From: Wuchereria bancrofti
Taxonomy: Eukaryota; Nematoda; Chromadorea; Rhabditida; Onchocercidae
DNA length: 64,000 nt
Reading direction: 5' to 3'
NCBI GenBank assembly: GCA_005281725.1
Contig: SSBO01000009.1
Location: 8,759,831 to 8,823,830, forward strand
Shown: in pieces, positions 12,263-25,725 of the stretch
Position numbering within the stretch: position 1 is the stretch's first letter
Layout of the letters: each line of letters starts with the position of its first letter
Translations under genes and position numbers: made by a program
Notes under the pieces: model-generated
What the model saw: the letters and a program-made list of their open reading frames with translations, nothing else
The model's database searches: none
What the model was told of the DNA's origin: nothing

Positions 12263-14471
12263 ACTACACATTTCTCTAATTCACTTATACACTTCCCACT
12301 GTTTCAATCGCTTTTTTTTGCCAAAAAATGATGTAAATCCTTGTTTCAGTGAGTGGACTTTTTTCTTTTGCCTTTTTTTCATCTTTCTTTCTCTCTTTTT
12401 TCCTACTGTCCTTTCTTTTCCCATCTTCCTCTCTCTCTCTCTCTCTATCTCCCTTATTATTTCAATTTTAAAGATAAATATGCAAAGATTATCTGATAAT
12501 CAAAATCTTATCAATTCTCTGCGAGGTAATACAAATTCAAAAAAATCACTAAGTTGAAATAATTTGCTGGTTTTGTTGGAAAATTTATCTTATGACTTAC
12601 TTTACCGCTTTAACAGCTAATGTAAATTACTACACTATGCAATAGTATAGTACATTTTAGCATAATGATTATAATTACTGATAAACATGAGATAGTAGAA
12701 ATTATCAGTGCAATAATAGTAATATTATTGATAATGAAATGCCATTATATAAGAATTTAGACAATATAATATTTAGAATAATTACGATGCTAACAATAAT
12801 ATGATAATTGCTATGATAATTAAATAATTTTGACATGAATGTAAGCAATCAGTGGAAAATGTTATAAGTGCTGTCTTATTTTCTTACTTATTATAAGAAT
12901 GCTATAATTAATAACTAGTAATTAGTCATTTTAATTACAATCTTTTTTCTTTTATGTAGAATGAAGTTTTGAACTCTACATTTGGTTGATTAAATATTTT
13001 GCTAAGCAAATAAAAGTAAATTTTTTCTATCTTGATTCCTTCCATTATTTTCTCAAAAACAAAAAGAAAAAAAACACTGCAGCATAAGAGGGAAAATGGA
13101 AGTGATGAATTTTTGAAAGGTCAAGAGGTTGATTAACCTAAGGTCATTAACCTATTTTTATTTATTCAAGTTTAGCTTTTACAAATTTAATGCATCAGTA
13201 ATCCCTGAAATGTTCGCTTTTGTCTCCATAACTAAATTATTTAAAATAATTAATTCTAAATATAAACCCAATTAGTTATTCAATTCCAATAATAAATATT
13301 GGTATGGATCTAAATCATTTTTTCTGTCAATTTACTCAGTAGTAATGGAAATATAACTAGTCACTTAAAATATTGCTTTGCACTTCAATAATTATAATTC
13401 AAATTTAGTTTCAAATTTGTTTCATCACATTTTGACTTCTTAGTTTGAATTCTAGCTCTGTCTTATATCCCTGCTCAAGTTTCAAATCTAATTCCAGTTT
13501 TAACAAAAATTTTTTGTTTACATTGGGTATATAGCGTTGTGGTCAAAAGTTGTGGCTTGAAATAAATATTTTCAAAAACGTTTGTTGGGTTAAAACTAAA
13601 TAATACAATTTTCAGTTTTCTTTTTCACTTTTTTCATGTTTTCTTGTATATGAACGAATAATAATTTAGCTGAAATGAAACAAACTGGTTTATTGGAAAA
13701 GTAACCAATTTTTAGTTTTTTTTTTTTTGTTTGATTAAACCACAAACTACAACTTTTAATCTCCGGAAATTCTTGATCTTTGCTTCAATTTGCAACAATA
13801 ATTAATTCTCGCTTTATTTCTTTGATATTTATTTCTTATATATATTTGATACATTTAATATTATTTCTTTTTTTTTTTACTAAAAAATACTAAAAAACAT
13901 TCCTGATAAAAAGGCATTGTATCTTTTTTTCCTAATTGTATTCACTTTTGGACTCTCAGCAAAATTAAAAACGATGCAATTTATGAAATCAAATGTTTAT
14001 TTTGAAAGATTTAAGAGATGAAATTATCAGAAATTTTATTAGGAATATTATTGTTATTTATTAAGACACAATTATAATGAAACTATCTTCTTTTTTTTTT
14101 GTTTGCAATACGAATTATGATTAAATGCAGAAGACTATTTTGGCCTTGAATTTAACGAGTTGTTTTCATTTTAAATTATTTTAGAACAAACATAACTAAA
14201 ATTTAAATCTTAATTAATTTGTTTTAGTTCTTCATTTTAGAAATAACATAAGAGTTACTATCAATTAATGCAATAAATTGGGTAATAGGTGGATCCATCC
14301 ATATAGATTGTATTTCCATATGCCCATAAATCACATGAATAATAATATTTATTAAATATGTAAAATATAGCTTTGAAATAAATTTTAAATTTCAATTTTT
14401 TTCCAAGGAATAAATAATTTTTCATATTTATCGGTAATAATATGTATTTTGGATAGAATGATACTAAATCG

Positions 14472-14550
14472 TTGTCATTATTACTAATATTGTTATTATC
14501 ATTATCAATTATTATTACTATCATCATTATCAATGTTATCACTGCTTATC
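14472..14550. repeat. ATT/ATC simple repeat
   Basis: An imperfect TTATTA/ATCATTATCA tract. A related short tract is at about 14685-14710. It generates a spurious Asp/Asn-rich minus-strand open frame. Confidence 0.75.
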
Positions 14551-17500
14551 ATTTTTTATTAATAAAATAGACAGAGAAAAAACTGGTTCAAAAATATTTT
14601 CTAGTAAATATTGGAATATATTAATTTCTGTACAACTTTTTAGATAATGATAGTAAAATATTTGCACTATTAACTCTTTGTCAGTATTATCATTATCATT
14701 ATTATTTTTGCTCCAACAACAAATATTGAAATGCTTCTTATTTAGTGTTAATTTCTTTCATAAAAATTAGATTTGGTAATGCAATAATGATTTTTTTTTT
14801 TGTAATATTGTGATAACAGTGGTAAAAGTTCTATCATTATTAAATCTTTAGTGCTATTATCATTTACATGGTTTGGGATAGCATAATTCTATAATTTTTT
14901 TCTAAAATACGTTTTAAATTATAGTACCAAATCTTCATTTTACTACAAATTCGGAAATACATTATCACTGAATCACCAATGCCATATATTTACATTTAAC
15001 AAATAAAAATCACTTGTTTTGAAATTTTAAAGCTAAAAAAAATAACTACAAAATTGAACGAAATCTTTAAAATCTTTAAAATTTTTACCCTGACTAAATC
15101 GATAAAATGATATGATGCTATCACTTTTTGTTCAAACATTAGCATTAAATTTTAACTATAAGTTAATTTTTAATCATAAAATTTCAGCACAAAATCGGAA
15201 CGATAAAGTGTGTCATCGTTTTTTTTTTTAAATTTTTGATTTACCGTATCCAAATGATTTCTAATACAAACAGTTTTATTTGCTTTTTTCATCAAACGGA
15301 AATGATTACACTAATTCAAATTTAAAGTGTAAAATTACTATTTCGATAAATGTATGTATCATATCCTCATTCATATTCATTTATGGTTTAATTGAAGGTA
15401 TATTATTTACGCAAACCAGAAATTGGAAATATATTATAAACAAAAAATGAGTGCATTCATCATTTATTCATTTTGATGAATACGTGTATTTATCAAATGT
15501 GCAATAATTTTTATGATTCATAAAAAAAAGCAAAAAAAAAAACACAAAAGATAGGTCAACATGAATTTCCGGTGGCGAAAAATTTTGGATGCAAAATTGG
15601 TAGATTACAGCAAAGCAAAAATAAAAACCAAAAAAGGAAAAAAAAAATTGTTCATTGATTAAGTGCATCAATCCGTTCAATAAAAAAAAAAATTAAAAAA
15701 ATTTTTCTACTGTATTTTAATTTTCTTTTTCACTTCCTTCCGTTTACCCAATTTTTCATTGATTTTTTTCTCATTTTATTTAAATTATGACAATTGCCAT
15801 ACAAAATAAAATGCAGCAAGTTTAACAGGTTAGAAACGCAAATCATTATTTTTCTCACAATTTTTTCCAAAAAAACAAAATGCGAAAGAAATTAAAACTT
15901 AACCAAAAAATTTTCCAATCTTAGAAAAAAATATAGGAAAAAATTATCAGCGAAATTTAATGTGAGATTGCAAACGAATTTCTTTATTTACTTTCTTGTT
16001 TCCTTTCTTTCTGCTTTTGTTTGTCTTTCTTCCTCGCATTATCTTTCTCAAAGTATCATTTTATTTTCAATTTTAAAAAAGTTTCCAATAGTAAAAGTTA
16101 ATTTTTCATTTTTTACCAAAAAAAAAGATAATCGAATAGAAAATAAATTTAGTTGAAAAATTTTTCTATCACAATTCATTCTTACTTTCTCATTTATCAG
16201 TTCTTTTATTAAATATTTAAAAAATGAAAAAAAAAAAAAAAACACATTGATTACTTTTGCAAAGGTAACTTCTGATTATTCGTGCAGAAATTTGTCGATT
16301 ATATTTGCAAAATACTTGCAGTTATCAAATTAAATTCTATTTTCAAAATGAAATAAGTCTAAACTATAAATATTAAAATGATATGATTAAATCAATATTT
16401 ATTAATATTTAATTAGCATGGAATGAATGTTTTTACGACTTTAGACAATACTTACATCTTAATTAATTAATTTTTTTAAAATGAAATTAATATGTGGCAT
16501 ATTAAACATACATTATTTTGAATGAGAAAATCATCGAACAAGTACATGAAACTTGTGATATAATTAACATTTAATTAATGCATACATGTTGCTAGAAAAA
16601 TTTTAATACTTGAAAATTTTCACATCTTTAACTTATGACATTTTTAATATGATACTATAATTAAATAATCTAATTTGGAGTACACTTTTTTGTAAATATA
16701 ACTTTTGCATAATACATTAATTATTTGAAAACATTTGCTAAAATTACTAAGAAAATTTCGGCACTTATTTTTATGGTGATAATATCATATTTTTAGCAAA
16801 TTAACAATTTAACAGAGATTTTTAATATTTAATTATTTTATAGCCAAACAAAATATACTTACATTTATAGTGATTATTGTTTAGATGGTGTTTAATGCTT
16901 GCTACAATAACTCTTAAGAAAATTTTCTAAAAAATTCCGAATTTTCAAAATTTATGAAAAACTTTCAAAAAATTTTTTTTGAAAAATATGAAGAAAATTT
17001 ATCAAAATATAACATTTTTTTTTTTGTTTTATTGATGGATATACTAATAGTGAATGAATTTATGTTTCATTATTTCGATGCTTCTATAAAAGTTACTAAA
17101 TTTCTTCCTTTCGTTTTTGTTTCTATTTTTTTTTTTTGGTTTTCCAATATATGCAAATAAACGAATGTAATGAAATATTTTGATATTTGTTTAAAAAAGT
17201 GAATCAATCAGTTATTTATTCTTATATGCAAAAAAAGATTTCAATAGAGAGGAATGAATTTAGAGCAAAAAAAAAATAACGCAAAAGTAAAAAATTATCA
17301 CAAAATTCACAAAATTTTTCAAAAAATTTTTTTTTGCTACCTGTATAAGTAGTAAAAAATGAAAACAGAAAAAATTACGAAGCAGTCTTAATTACAATTT
17401 CAAATTAATTGTACATGCTTATTTAATTAGTCTATAATCCTGAAATAGTAATTTTGAAGAATGTTGTAATTATATTTCATTGTATAATTTCTTCACAATA

Positions 17501-18730
17501 TTTTGCAAATTGAAAATAACAATTTAAAGCTTTTTTTTTTTGAAAAATAGAATACATTTATATAAATGTCAAAATATTCAATAATTTAAAATCAGTCAAA
17601 AAAATTGCTCCAGTACAATTCATTTCCGTATTTTGTTTTTCAATCTTAACATTTTTTATTAGCATAATTCAAAAATCAGGAATCATTATGAAATCACTTT
17701 TAGGTGAAATGAAATTTTCACAAGTGGTTTTGATTTCATCAAATTTGCACTTTTTTTTTTCAAATATTTCGTTTTATTCTTCGTTTTTTTAATTTTTCTG
17801 CAAAAACAGCAATAGCAAATAATAGCAAATAGCACTAAGTAGTAAAAAATGTTAATTAAATTCTAACTGTTTAACAAAAAGATGCGCAATATTTCGGAAA
17901 AAATCAAAATATTGAACTTTCATCTGAATTTAATTTTTTTTTTGAAAAGAAATTCCTTTAAATTTAAATGACTGATACAGTTTATCAGTATGATTTATCA
18001 ATAATAAGAATGGGAAATGAAAATTTTCCATTTTGTTATTTGCAGAAAATATTTAACAAAAATTCTTTGCCAATATTTCATTAAATTTACATTCATTTTG
18101 GCTTTTTATTTTGCTGTTAAGATAAAGTTTAATTGATTGAAATCAATTTTTTGTCATTTTTGTTGTTTGTTGTAAATGCTTTTGTCTTCAAATAATTTAT
18201 TATTTAAAATTTACGCAATTTATCAGTAAATTATTAAAAAAAATGCTTCAGTAAATGAAATAAAAAGTGGTTTAAAATATCTGACAAGTTGCAAAATATT
18301 TCTTATCATAATTCACAAAATGCAACAAAGCACTGGTTAATTAAATGACGAGAAATTATGAATGCAATTGGTTGCATAAAATTTGAAGCAAATTTTTTGC
18401 ATTACACTTTTTTTCACCTTCGAGCTAACCGAAGTTTTAAACTTATTATTAATATAACAATGATTTCATTGAAATTTAAAATACAGAATTAAATTAAGTA
18501 GACGTAGATTAAATAATTTTTTTCGCTCTCCTTTGTGTTACTTAGTGATATGTCTCACTTAGTGATAAAATTAACATTGTTGTAAAATATTTCTAAAATA
18601 CTTGTCAAATTTCTACATGGATTAAAATTAATAGCAGTACATCAACTTAAACAAATGCTACTTTATTTTTCGTTCTTTTCTTGAAAAAGGACTTCTGCTT
18701 AATTTACAGTATTAATAGCCAATAACCAGC

Positions 18731-19020
18731 AGCAGGTAGCTAGTAGCAAGTAATTAGTAGCAGGTAACTAATAGCAAGTAACTAGTAGCAAGTAACTAGT
18801 AGCAAGTAATTAGTAGCAGGTAACTAGTAGCAGGTAACTAATAGCAAGTAACTAATAGTAGGTAACTAGTAGCAGGTAACTAGTAACAGGTAACTAGTAG
18901 CAGGTAACTAGTAACAGGTAACTAATAGCAAGTAACTAATAGCAGGTAACTAGTAGCAGGTAGCTAGTAACAGGTAACTAATAGCAAGTAACTAATAGCA
19001 GGTAACTAGCAGCAAGTGGT
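18731..19020. repeat. 14-bp tandem repeat array, about 20 copies
   Basis: The unit is AGCAGGTAACTAGT with variants AGCAAGTAACTAAT and AACAGGTAACTAGT. It repeats head-to-tail without indels for about 290 bases, then ends in AGCAGCAAGTGGTAG. The exact 14-base register and the small number of variant positions (AGT/AAT, AGG/AAG) show recent tandem growth. The last copy shades into the GCAAGTGGT core seen in the fold-back element at 3.4-3.8 kb. Confidence 0.92.
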
Positions 19021-22000
19021 AGAAAATGTGTCATTTTGCTTGCAGAATTTTTTCAATTTAATCTTAATTTGAAAAGAATAAAATAACAAAATTGGTATTA
19101 AATTAGTAAAAATAATTCATATGTGCATTGTTAAATTAATTGAATTCGATTAAGCATTTCATTGATGCAAAAGCAATTTGAAAAATTAATCATTTGTTGT
19201 TATATTAATAAGTTATACGATTATTTGAAAAATCAATGGTCATATTATTGATTCACTTTTGTAATGATAAATTAATCGTTGTGGAATCTATATAAAATTT
19301 AATAATATTTTTAATTTTTACAACATTTCATGAAATATCAGGCATAAAGTTATCATTTTGTAGCATTCTTATCACTGATATTTAAAAGCATTTCTCAATA
19401 ATAAAAATTTAGCTTTTAGCATTTCTGTTGTGTCACATTCATAATTTCAATCAAATTTGCATCATCAAATTATAGTAACACTTGTTACTTGCTGCCTATG
19501 TTGCTATTATTTGATGTAATCGTGTGGCAGTATAATAAATTAAATAAAAATTTTAAAGAATTTGAATTTCAAATTTACAAAGGAAATATTTTTCAGTCAA
19601 ATGAATGAATGTCCTTTCTTTATTATTACAGTAGTAATAATGATTGAAAATTGAAATTTACGAAAAATGCAATTTTGATTTATTATTCAAGTATTTTCGC
19701 ATTTGGAAACAAAAGTGATAAAAAATAGTGATAAAGGATAAAAAATAAAATATATTACAAAATAGTGAGAAAAAAATTTTTTGAATAAAAAACCTGTGAA
19801 AAAATGCAAAATAATATATAAAAATAACAATGGTTTGTTATTACTAATATTGTTATAGTTATTAATGAAAATTTGCTGATGAGTTCATCTTAATAAGTTA
19901 AATTTTTTTTAAGAATTTGTTTTAATTTTATTTGGTTTTGCTTTTTACGAAGAAATACATTTATAAATTCAATTTAATAATAATTAATCAATATAATTCT
20001 TAATGAATGATAAAACTTTTGGAATATATTTTTGTACAAATATAAAAGAAAATATTTGGTTTGAACAAAATTAATTTTTATAAAAATGATCATTTTTATT
20101 CAAAGGTAATCAAATGAAATGACTGAGAAGAAAAAAGTTAGCTTTTTTTTCTCTTCTTCTTTTCAGTTGACAAATTGACATATTTCAGCATAAATTCTTT
20201 TTTGCTTTTATTTTTTACTCTATTTTACATAATGACGGATCTTTTTACAGCTTTATCAAAAAAAAAAAGAAAAGAAAAAGAAAAATTGAGAAGGTAAATT
20301 TTTTTTCAGTTCGGAAACTTTCATAAAATTAAATTGGAGATTAAAAAAGAAGGATAGAGAAGGACGCCAATTAGATGAGTTAAAAATAACCCTAGCAATT
20401 GCACCACCGTAAGTAATTTGAATTTTTAGATTCAAAATTTTTTCTTACAAATAAAATGCACTTTCTTCTATTAAAATATCCGCCGCATTACAGTTAGTTC
20501 ATTTAAACTACAAAATCATTTAAATGCACCTGAAATTTGAAAAAAAAAAGATCATTAAACATTTCAAAGAAAAAGAAATAAGTGAAATTTGCAGATATTC
20601 TGAAACTAATAATTTTCCTTCATAATACTTCTGAAAATGTAATAATTATAATAAAACAGTTTTATCAACTATTTTAATTTATAGTCAATTCAAATTTTCA
20701 GTTAATTTCAACTACATTTGTCAACACTTTATTGATGTAAACATTCACGTCCATTCATGTTTTCTTCAATGATTTTGTTGTCTAAATAATTTTATATTTA
20801 TCATCTCAATCTAATAACTACCTTCGACATTATTAAACAAATAATTATTCAACAATAATTCACTTTTAAAATTCAAAACTGCCAAACTTAAAACTTAAAA
20901 AATATTTATCCTTTAAATAAGAAATAAGAATAATCCATTCCTGTTTAAAAATTTAATTTTTTGATAAAATTGAACTCAAACCAACTTTTTTGAACTGCAT
21001 ATTTGAACAAAAATTTTATTTGCTAAATAAAAATATTTAACAGCGCTTAAGTTAGAAAGAATACATCAAAAAATTTTACATAGCAGAAAGTTTTGAAAAA
21101 TTAAATAAATAATCGAAATGGAAACTAAATTCATCATTCACCCTGGAATATAATTATTGCATTCTTATTCAAGTATATCACAGCCAAATTAAAATAAATT
21201 GACAATATAATTTGGTGATCTGTGTCAAAATTTTCAAATTTATCAATCATAATTTTTTAGAAATGGTTATTTTTTTTAAACAAGAAACTATGATATTTTT
21301 TCTAATGATAAATTTATGAAAGCAAGAAAATAAAACATACACAAGAAATCATAGCCAAATTGAAATAAATTGCAAATTATATTGAGTTAATAGCGAAGGA
21401 AAAAAAAATGTTCAAGAAGAATTCATTTAAAAATACATACATTCATTATCAGAAATTGAATTGTGCAATTCTATAAAATAAATTTTATAATATTAAATGA
21501 TGTTTTTATGATATCAAAATAAAATATTAAAGAAAAGTAGAAAAACAACAAAAAATAAAATATGCAAAAATATTACATTAAATATCATTTAATTGTGATC
21601 AAATTTAAATTAATAACGATGAATGAATCTAAATTTGTAAACGCAGTTTTGAAATTATTGCAATAATGATAAAAAGCAAAAAAGAAAGAAAGAAAGAAAA
21701 AAATGAAATGAAATTATTTACTCGTTTTACCACCGTTTTCTGATTAGACTTAAAAGACGGAATTTCTATCGGATTTTTTTTTCTATCGGTTACGTTCGAA
21801 TCAAAACGTGTAATAACCTGATAAATTTAATATATGTGAAGTGAACTAATAGTTATTGTTTGCAAAAAGATATAAATAATATTTTTGCATCAAAATACTT
21901 TTTTAATAATAATAATGCATTTTGAATTAATTGATTTCAAGTAACTACAAATTTTATAAATTAAGAAGAAGCATTTAATAAACATAAAAATAATTTTATG

Positions 22001-23022
22001 CACATGCAGTCATTTAGTGTGGAAACTTTGAAAATTTTCCCTTTAATTGGTTAACACCAATTTTTTTTTCTTTTTTTTTAAAAGGATTAGTCTGATAAAC
22101 TAAAATATAAGCCTTAAATTTAAAAATTACTGCAACTTCATAAATTCGAATAATAAATCAAACATTCATCTTAGCATTTTCAATTTCTAAATGAAAAATT
22201 TAAATGTAATTCAAGTGTAATTAATAAGTGTAATTGTGTATCCAATTTAATTAAAAAATGCATAGCAACAAATTGTTTTTAAAAATTCATATTTCTGATA
22301 AAAATAATTGTATGTCTAATTTATATGTAACTGATAATAAATGCAATTATGTATTCAATTTAATTAAATTTTATTTGAAAAGTGGGAAGACAAAACAATT
22401 AATTTAATGAAAATCTGAAGAGCTAATTTAAAACGAAAAAGGAAGGCAATTGCTAATGAAATAAATGTAATTGTTAATTTAATTAATAAATTATAATTAG
22501 TTTATCTACGTTTATTGTTTTTAATTGTTAAAATTATAAGTATTAAGCATTGCAGCTATATTTATAATATATGAAAATTAAATGAATAGAAAAGAAAAAT
22601 ACTGTTTACTTTAAAAAATTCAAAAAATTGTTTTTTTTTTTCTTCCATCCGATTATAATGATGAATCAATCATTTATTGGTGAGAAAAATTAGAACAAAC
22701 CAAAAAAAGAGAAATAAATAAAATAATAAACAATCACAAATTGTTCAGAAAATAATAGCTAGCTATTACATATTTATTTAGAAAAATTTTTTTAATTTTC
22801 AATTGTACAAAAATTTTTCCCATATTTATTGCAATTAAACAATTCCATAAAAATTTTCCTAAAAAATGAATTTATTCATTCAAATAATATCGCAAAAATA
22901 TATTAACTAAACCTTTGAAATTTTGCTATACATAGTTTTTTTTGCTATATTTTGTGTTTTAATTAATTTAAAATCTCTCAACTTTGTGCAAAAATTTTTA
23001 CTGCAATTATTATTTTGCATTT

Positions 23023-23046
23023 TTTATTTTTATTTTAGAAATTTTC
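23023..23046 (+). promoter_or_regulatory. Probable trans-splice acceptor and start context
   Basis: A pyrimidine-rich run ends in TTTTAG at 23033-23038, eight bases before the chosen ATG at 23047. Such a short leader is typical of spliced-leader trans-splicing in nematodes. It selects this ATG, which begins a clean signal peptide, over the upstream non-ATG extension of the same frame. Confidence 0.65.
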
Positions 23047-24228
23047 ATGATTCAAACAATTATTATTTCATTCTTTTGCTATTTCTTTGTTATGGCTGAA
23101 AGCGAGAAGCAATTAAAAGGAGCAAGAAATGTTCGTATTTACATTCCAATTAATGGATCACAGATAATTGATTTTGGATTTAAAGTTCGCAATGTTATTG
23201 CATTTTTTCCAAAAAGTGATAAATTTAATGGACAATCAATGATGCTTATTCGAAATGGACGCTTAGTTCGAGAAGCGGTAATGGAATTATTCAATTCTTT
23301 GCTTAATTTAATTTAATTTGATCAGCATAATTACCATTTATTGCACAATTTAATAGACAATATTAAAATTATGTCTAATTTTATATAATTAGCAAAAAAT
23401 TTTAAATTACCACTTTTTTTGATTGACATGATATGAATTGTTTTAAATTAAAACTTTTGATTTGATAGATAAATAATAACCAATTAATTTTTTTAAACAA
23501 TTAACCTAATTTTTTTGTTAATTATTAATTTCCTTAATTAATTAGTTAATTTAATTTATTCTTGAATTGCAGTGAAATTATTTAAGGGCTTTGGTGCTCT
23601 TAACTTTAGCTAATTTATTAGCATTTTAGCATTTTTAATAAATACTTTTATTTCTAACAAACTTTTTATTTCTTTTTTCTCTTCCAAACGATATCTTCTA
23701 CAGCAACAATAAGTTCAAATGTTCAAATCAATTAACATCTTAAACATGAAATCTTTTCTGCATTCTTAAATTCATTATTATTACTATATTGTTATTATTA
23801 TTGTTATTATTATCATTATTATTATTAATATTAATATTACCATTATTATATCATTATTTATTATTATTGTCATTATTATTACCATTATCAGTTATTATTA
23901 TTGTTGTTATTAATCATTTATATGAGCGCAAGCTTTGAAATTCGGTAAGATAAAATTCCTTGATTAGTTGATCAGTTAGTATCACATACTTTATAAATTA
24001 GTCACTATAATATATATGTATGTATGATCATTTGTAATACGTAATAGAAAATGCATTTTATGAAAATTAATTTTTTAAATTTAGGTAAAGTTTTATGAGG
24101 GACGAGTGAATTACTCACGTGGCAAATTTCGCATTCGAAATTTTCAAGAGCATGATTCAACTGTGTTACTTTTTCAAGGACCTGATGGTGCACCACAAAA
24201 GTATTCCATTGAAGTTGAAAAAGATTAA
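23047..24228 (+). CDS. Small secreted protein with Ig-like beta-sandwich look
   Basis: Two exons, 23047-23277 and 24085-24228, join in phase 0 (GCG|GTAATG donor, AATTTAG acceptor) and encode 124 aa. Residues 1-17 are a signal peptide (MIQTIIISFFCYFFVMA). The mature part is about 107 residues with alternating polar and hydrophobic strands. Its end reads GKFRIRNFQEHDS then FQGPDG and YSIEV, the pattern of the E, F and G strands of an Ig-type domain (F.I.N...D...). The mature protein has no cysteine, so the usual Ig disulphide is absent. There is no membrane segment or anchor. Neighbours are simple repeats; the next gene is convergent at 25.7 kb. The fold assignment is pattern-based inference; other beta-sandwich folds are possible. 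Function unknown. Confidence 0.75.
23772..23915. repeat. ATT microsatellite inside intron
   Basis: TTATTATTA-type runs with GTT, ATC and ACC interruptions lie inside the single intron of the Ig-like gene. A complementary AAT-rich tract (about 24240-24345) lies just past its stop codon. Confidence 0.85.
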
Positions 24229-25725
24229 TGTGTTTACAGGAATGAATAATATTAATGATGATAATAGTAACAAGAGTAACTAATAATAATTATTAACAAT
24301 AATAATAAATAATAATAATAATAACAATAATAATGACAATACAGGATAGTTTACATATTTGGTTGATTATATTATTCATTTTAATTTTCATTTAAACACA
24401 TCTATGGTATAAGAAAACGGCATGTATGTGCTTGTATCTGTTAGTTTCATAATTTATTAAAATCGTATAAAATATTTTTTATCGTAAATCGCATAAACAT
24501 CGTATAAATATTTTTAATTTATTATTTTAAAATTCGATCATCCATTAATGAATTGTTTATAAATTTATAAATGTATTAAATATATATCATTATGATTAAG
24601 TAGTAATGAATGTTGTTATTAAATAGAACAATATTTTGAATAAAATAACTTCGTTTAATTTCTTCACTTTTATAATTCACAACATTCGTAATAAGTACTA
24701 CCTTCTCGCTTTTGCTTTTTTTCAATTTCACCAAATTCATTCCAATTTTTAGTCAACTGTTTAAGTTAAAATAATCGTAGCACTTTGGAAGCAATACTTT
24801 ATAAACCAATTTATAATTTCAACATCAATTAAATCTTATTTTATTGAGTAAGATTTAATTATAACAGATCATTTAACACTTTTTAAAAAGAGCTCTATTT
24901 TTAAATATAATAATTGTTTTAGATCTTCCATAATTAAAATATACCTTACGATTTATATAATTATGTATATAATTAGACTAATAGATGATGAAATAAATTG
25001 ATCTGTTATAATTAAACATGAACAAGTAATAATTAAAAAAAAAATATAATTTCATCAAGATAATATCTAACCATGATTTTAACTCGTTGTGAAATATATC
25101 AGCAAAGACATTTATAAATTTTCGAATAAACGAAACGAATAAACGAGCAATTTTTGAAATCACAAAAAAAAAAAAATTATTTATTACTTTGAACTTTTCC
25201 GGAGGACGAAATTAAATCGCGGTGGAAACTAATTTTTTTCCTGACCTCTGAACATAATGAAAAATATCAAGAAAAAAAAGGGAGAAATCGACAGATGCAT
25301 TTAATATTATATAACATTTACAATAGGACTAAAGTATTGGAATACAACGCATCATAATTATGCAATTATAATAAATATCAATTACTAGAAATTCTAACTT
25401 AGCTATTTATATAACTTTATTTGATTCCGTTTGATTTACGAAAAAAAAAAATCTATATTTCTAATGGCTCACGAAAAAAAAAAAAGAAAATCTTCATTAG
25501 AGAAATGCAGTTCTATACATTATTACCTTTATTGTTTTAATGTATAACAATTTCATGATAGGTTAGTTATTATTAATTTGCAAATAAACATTTGAGGATA
25601 TAAAATGAAACATTTTTCAATTATTTGTATGGAAGAATTATTGCTGAGTCATATGTTACAAATATTTACTAAATATTAAAATACTGTTTATTTATTTCAT
25701 AGAAGTAAAAACAAAAACAAAAACA
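24229..25725. other. Tail-to-tail intergenic region
   Basis: This lies between the plus-strand Ig-like gene and the minus-strand DNMT2 gene. An AAT repeat at 24240-24345 holds candidate AATAAA signals for the left gene. TTTATT at 25687-25696 supplies AATAAA for DNMT2 on the minus strand, about 30 bases after its stop. Nothing else was recognised. Confidence 0.6.

Larger units (their letters stand above)
11331..23036. other. 11.7 kb gene-poor AT-rich stretch
   Basis: No exon with matching splice phase was found on either strand. The longest open frame (11961-12557, plus strand, 198 codons) is translation of pyrimidine-rich and ATC/ATT low-complexity DNA and has no domain. Poly-A/T runs of 8-15 bases are very frequent. 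Listed separately are the simple repeats near 12.2-12.45 kb and 14.5 kb and the 14-bp satellite at 18.7-19.0 kb. Confidence 0.6.

Noticed and set aside
11961..12557. 198-codon Ser/Phe/Leu-rich frame
   Set aside because: Translation of pyrimidine tracts and ATC/CT microsatellites; no domain, leader or poly-A logic.
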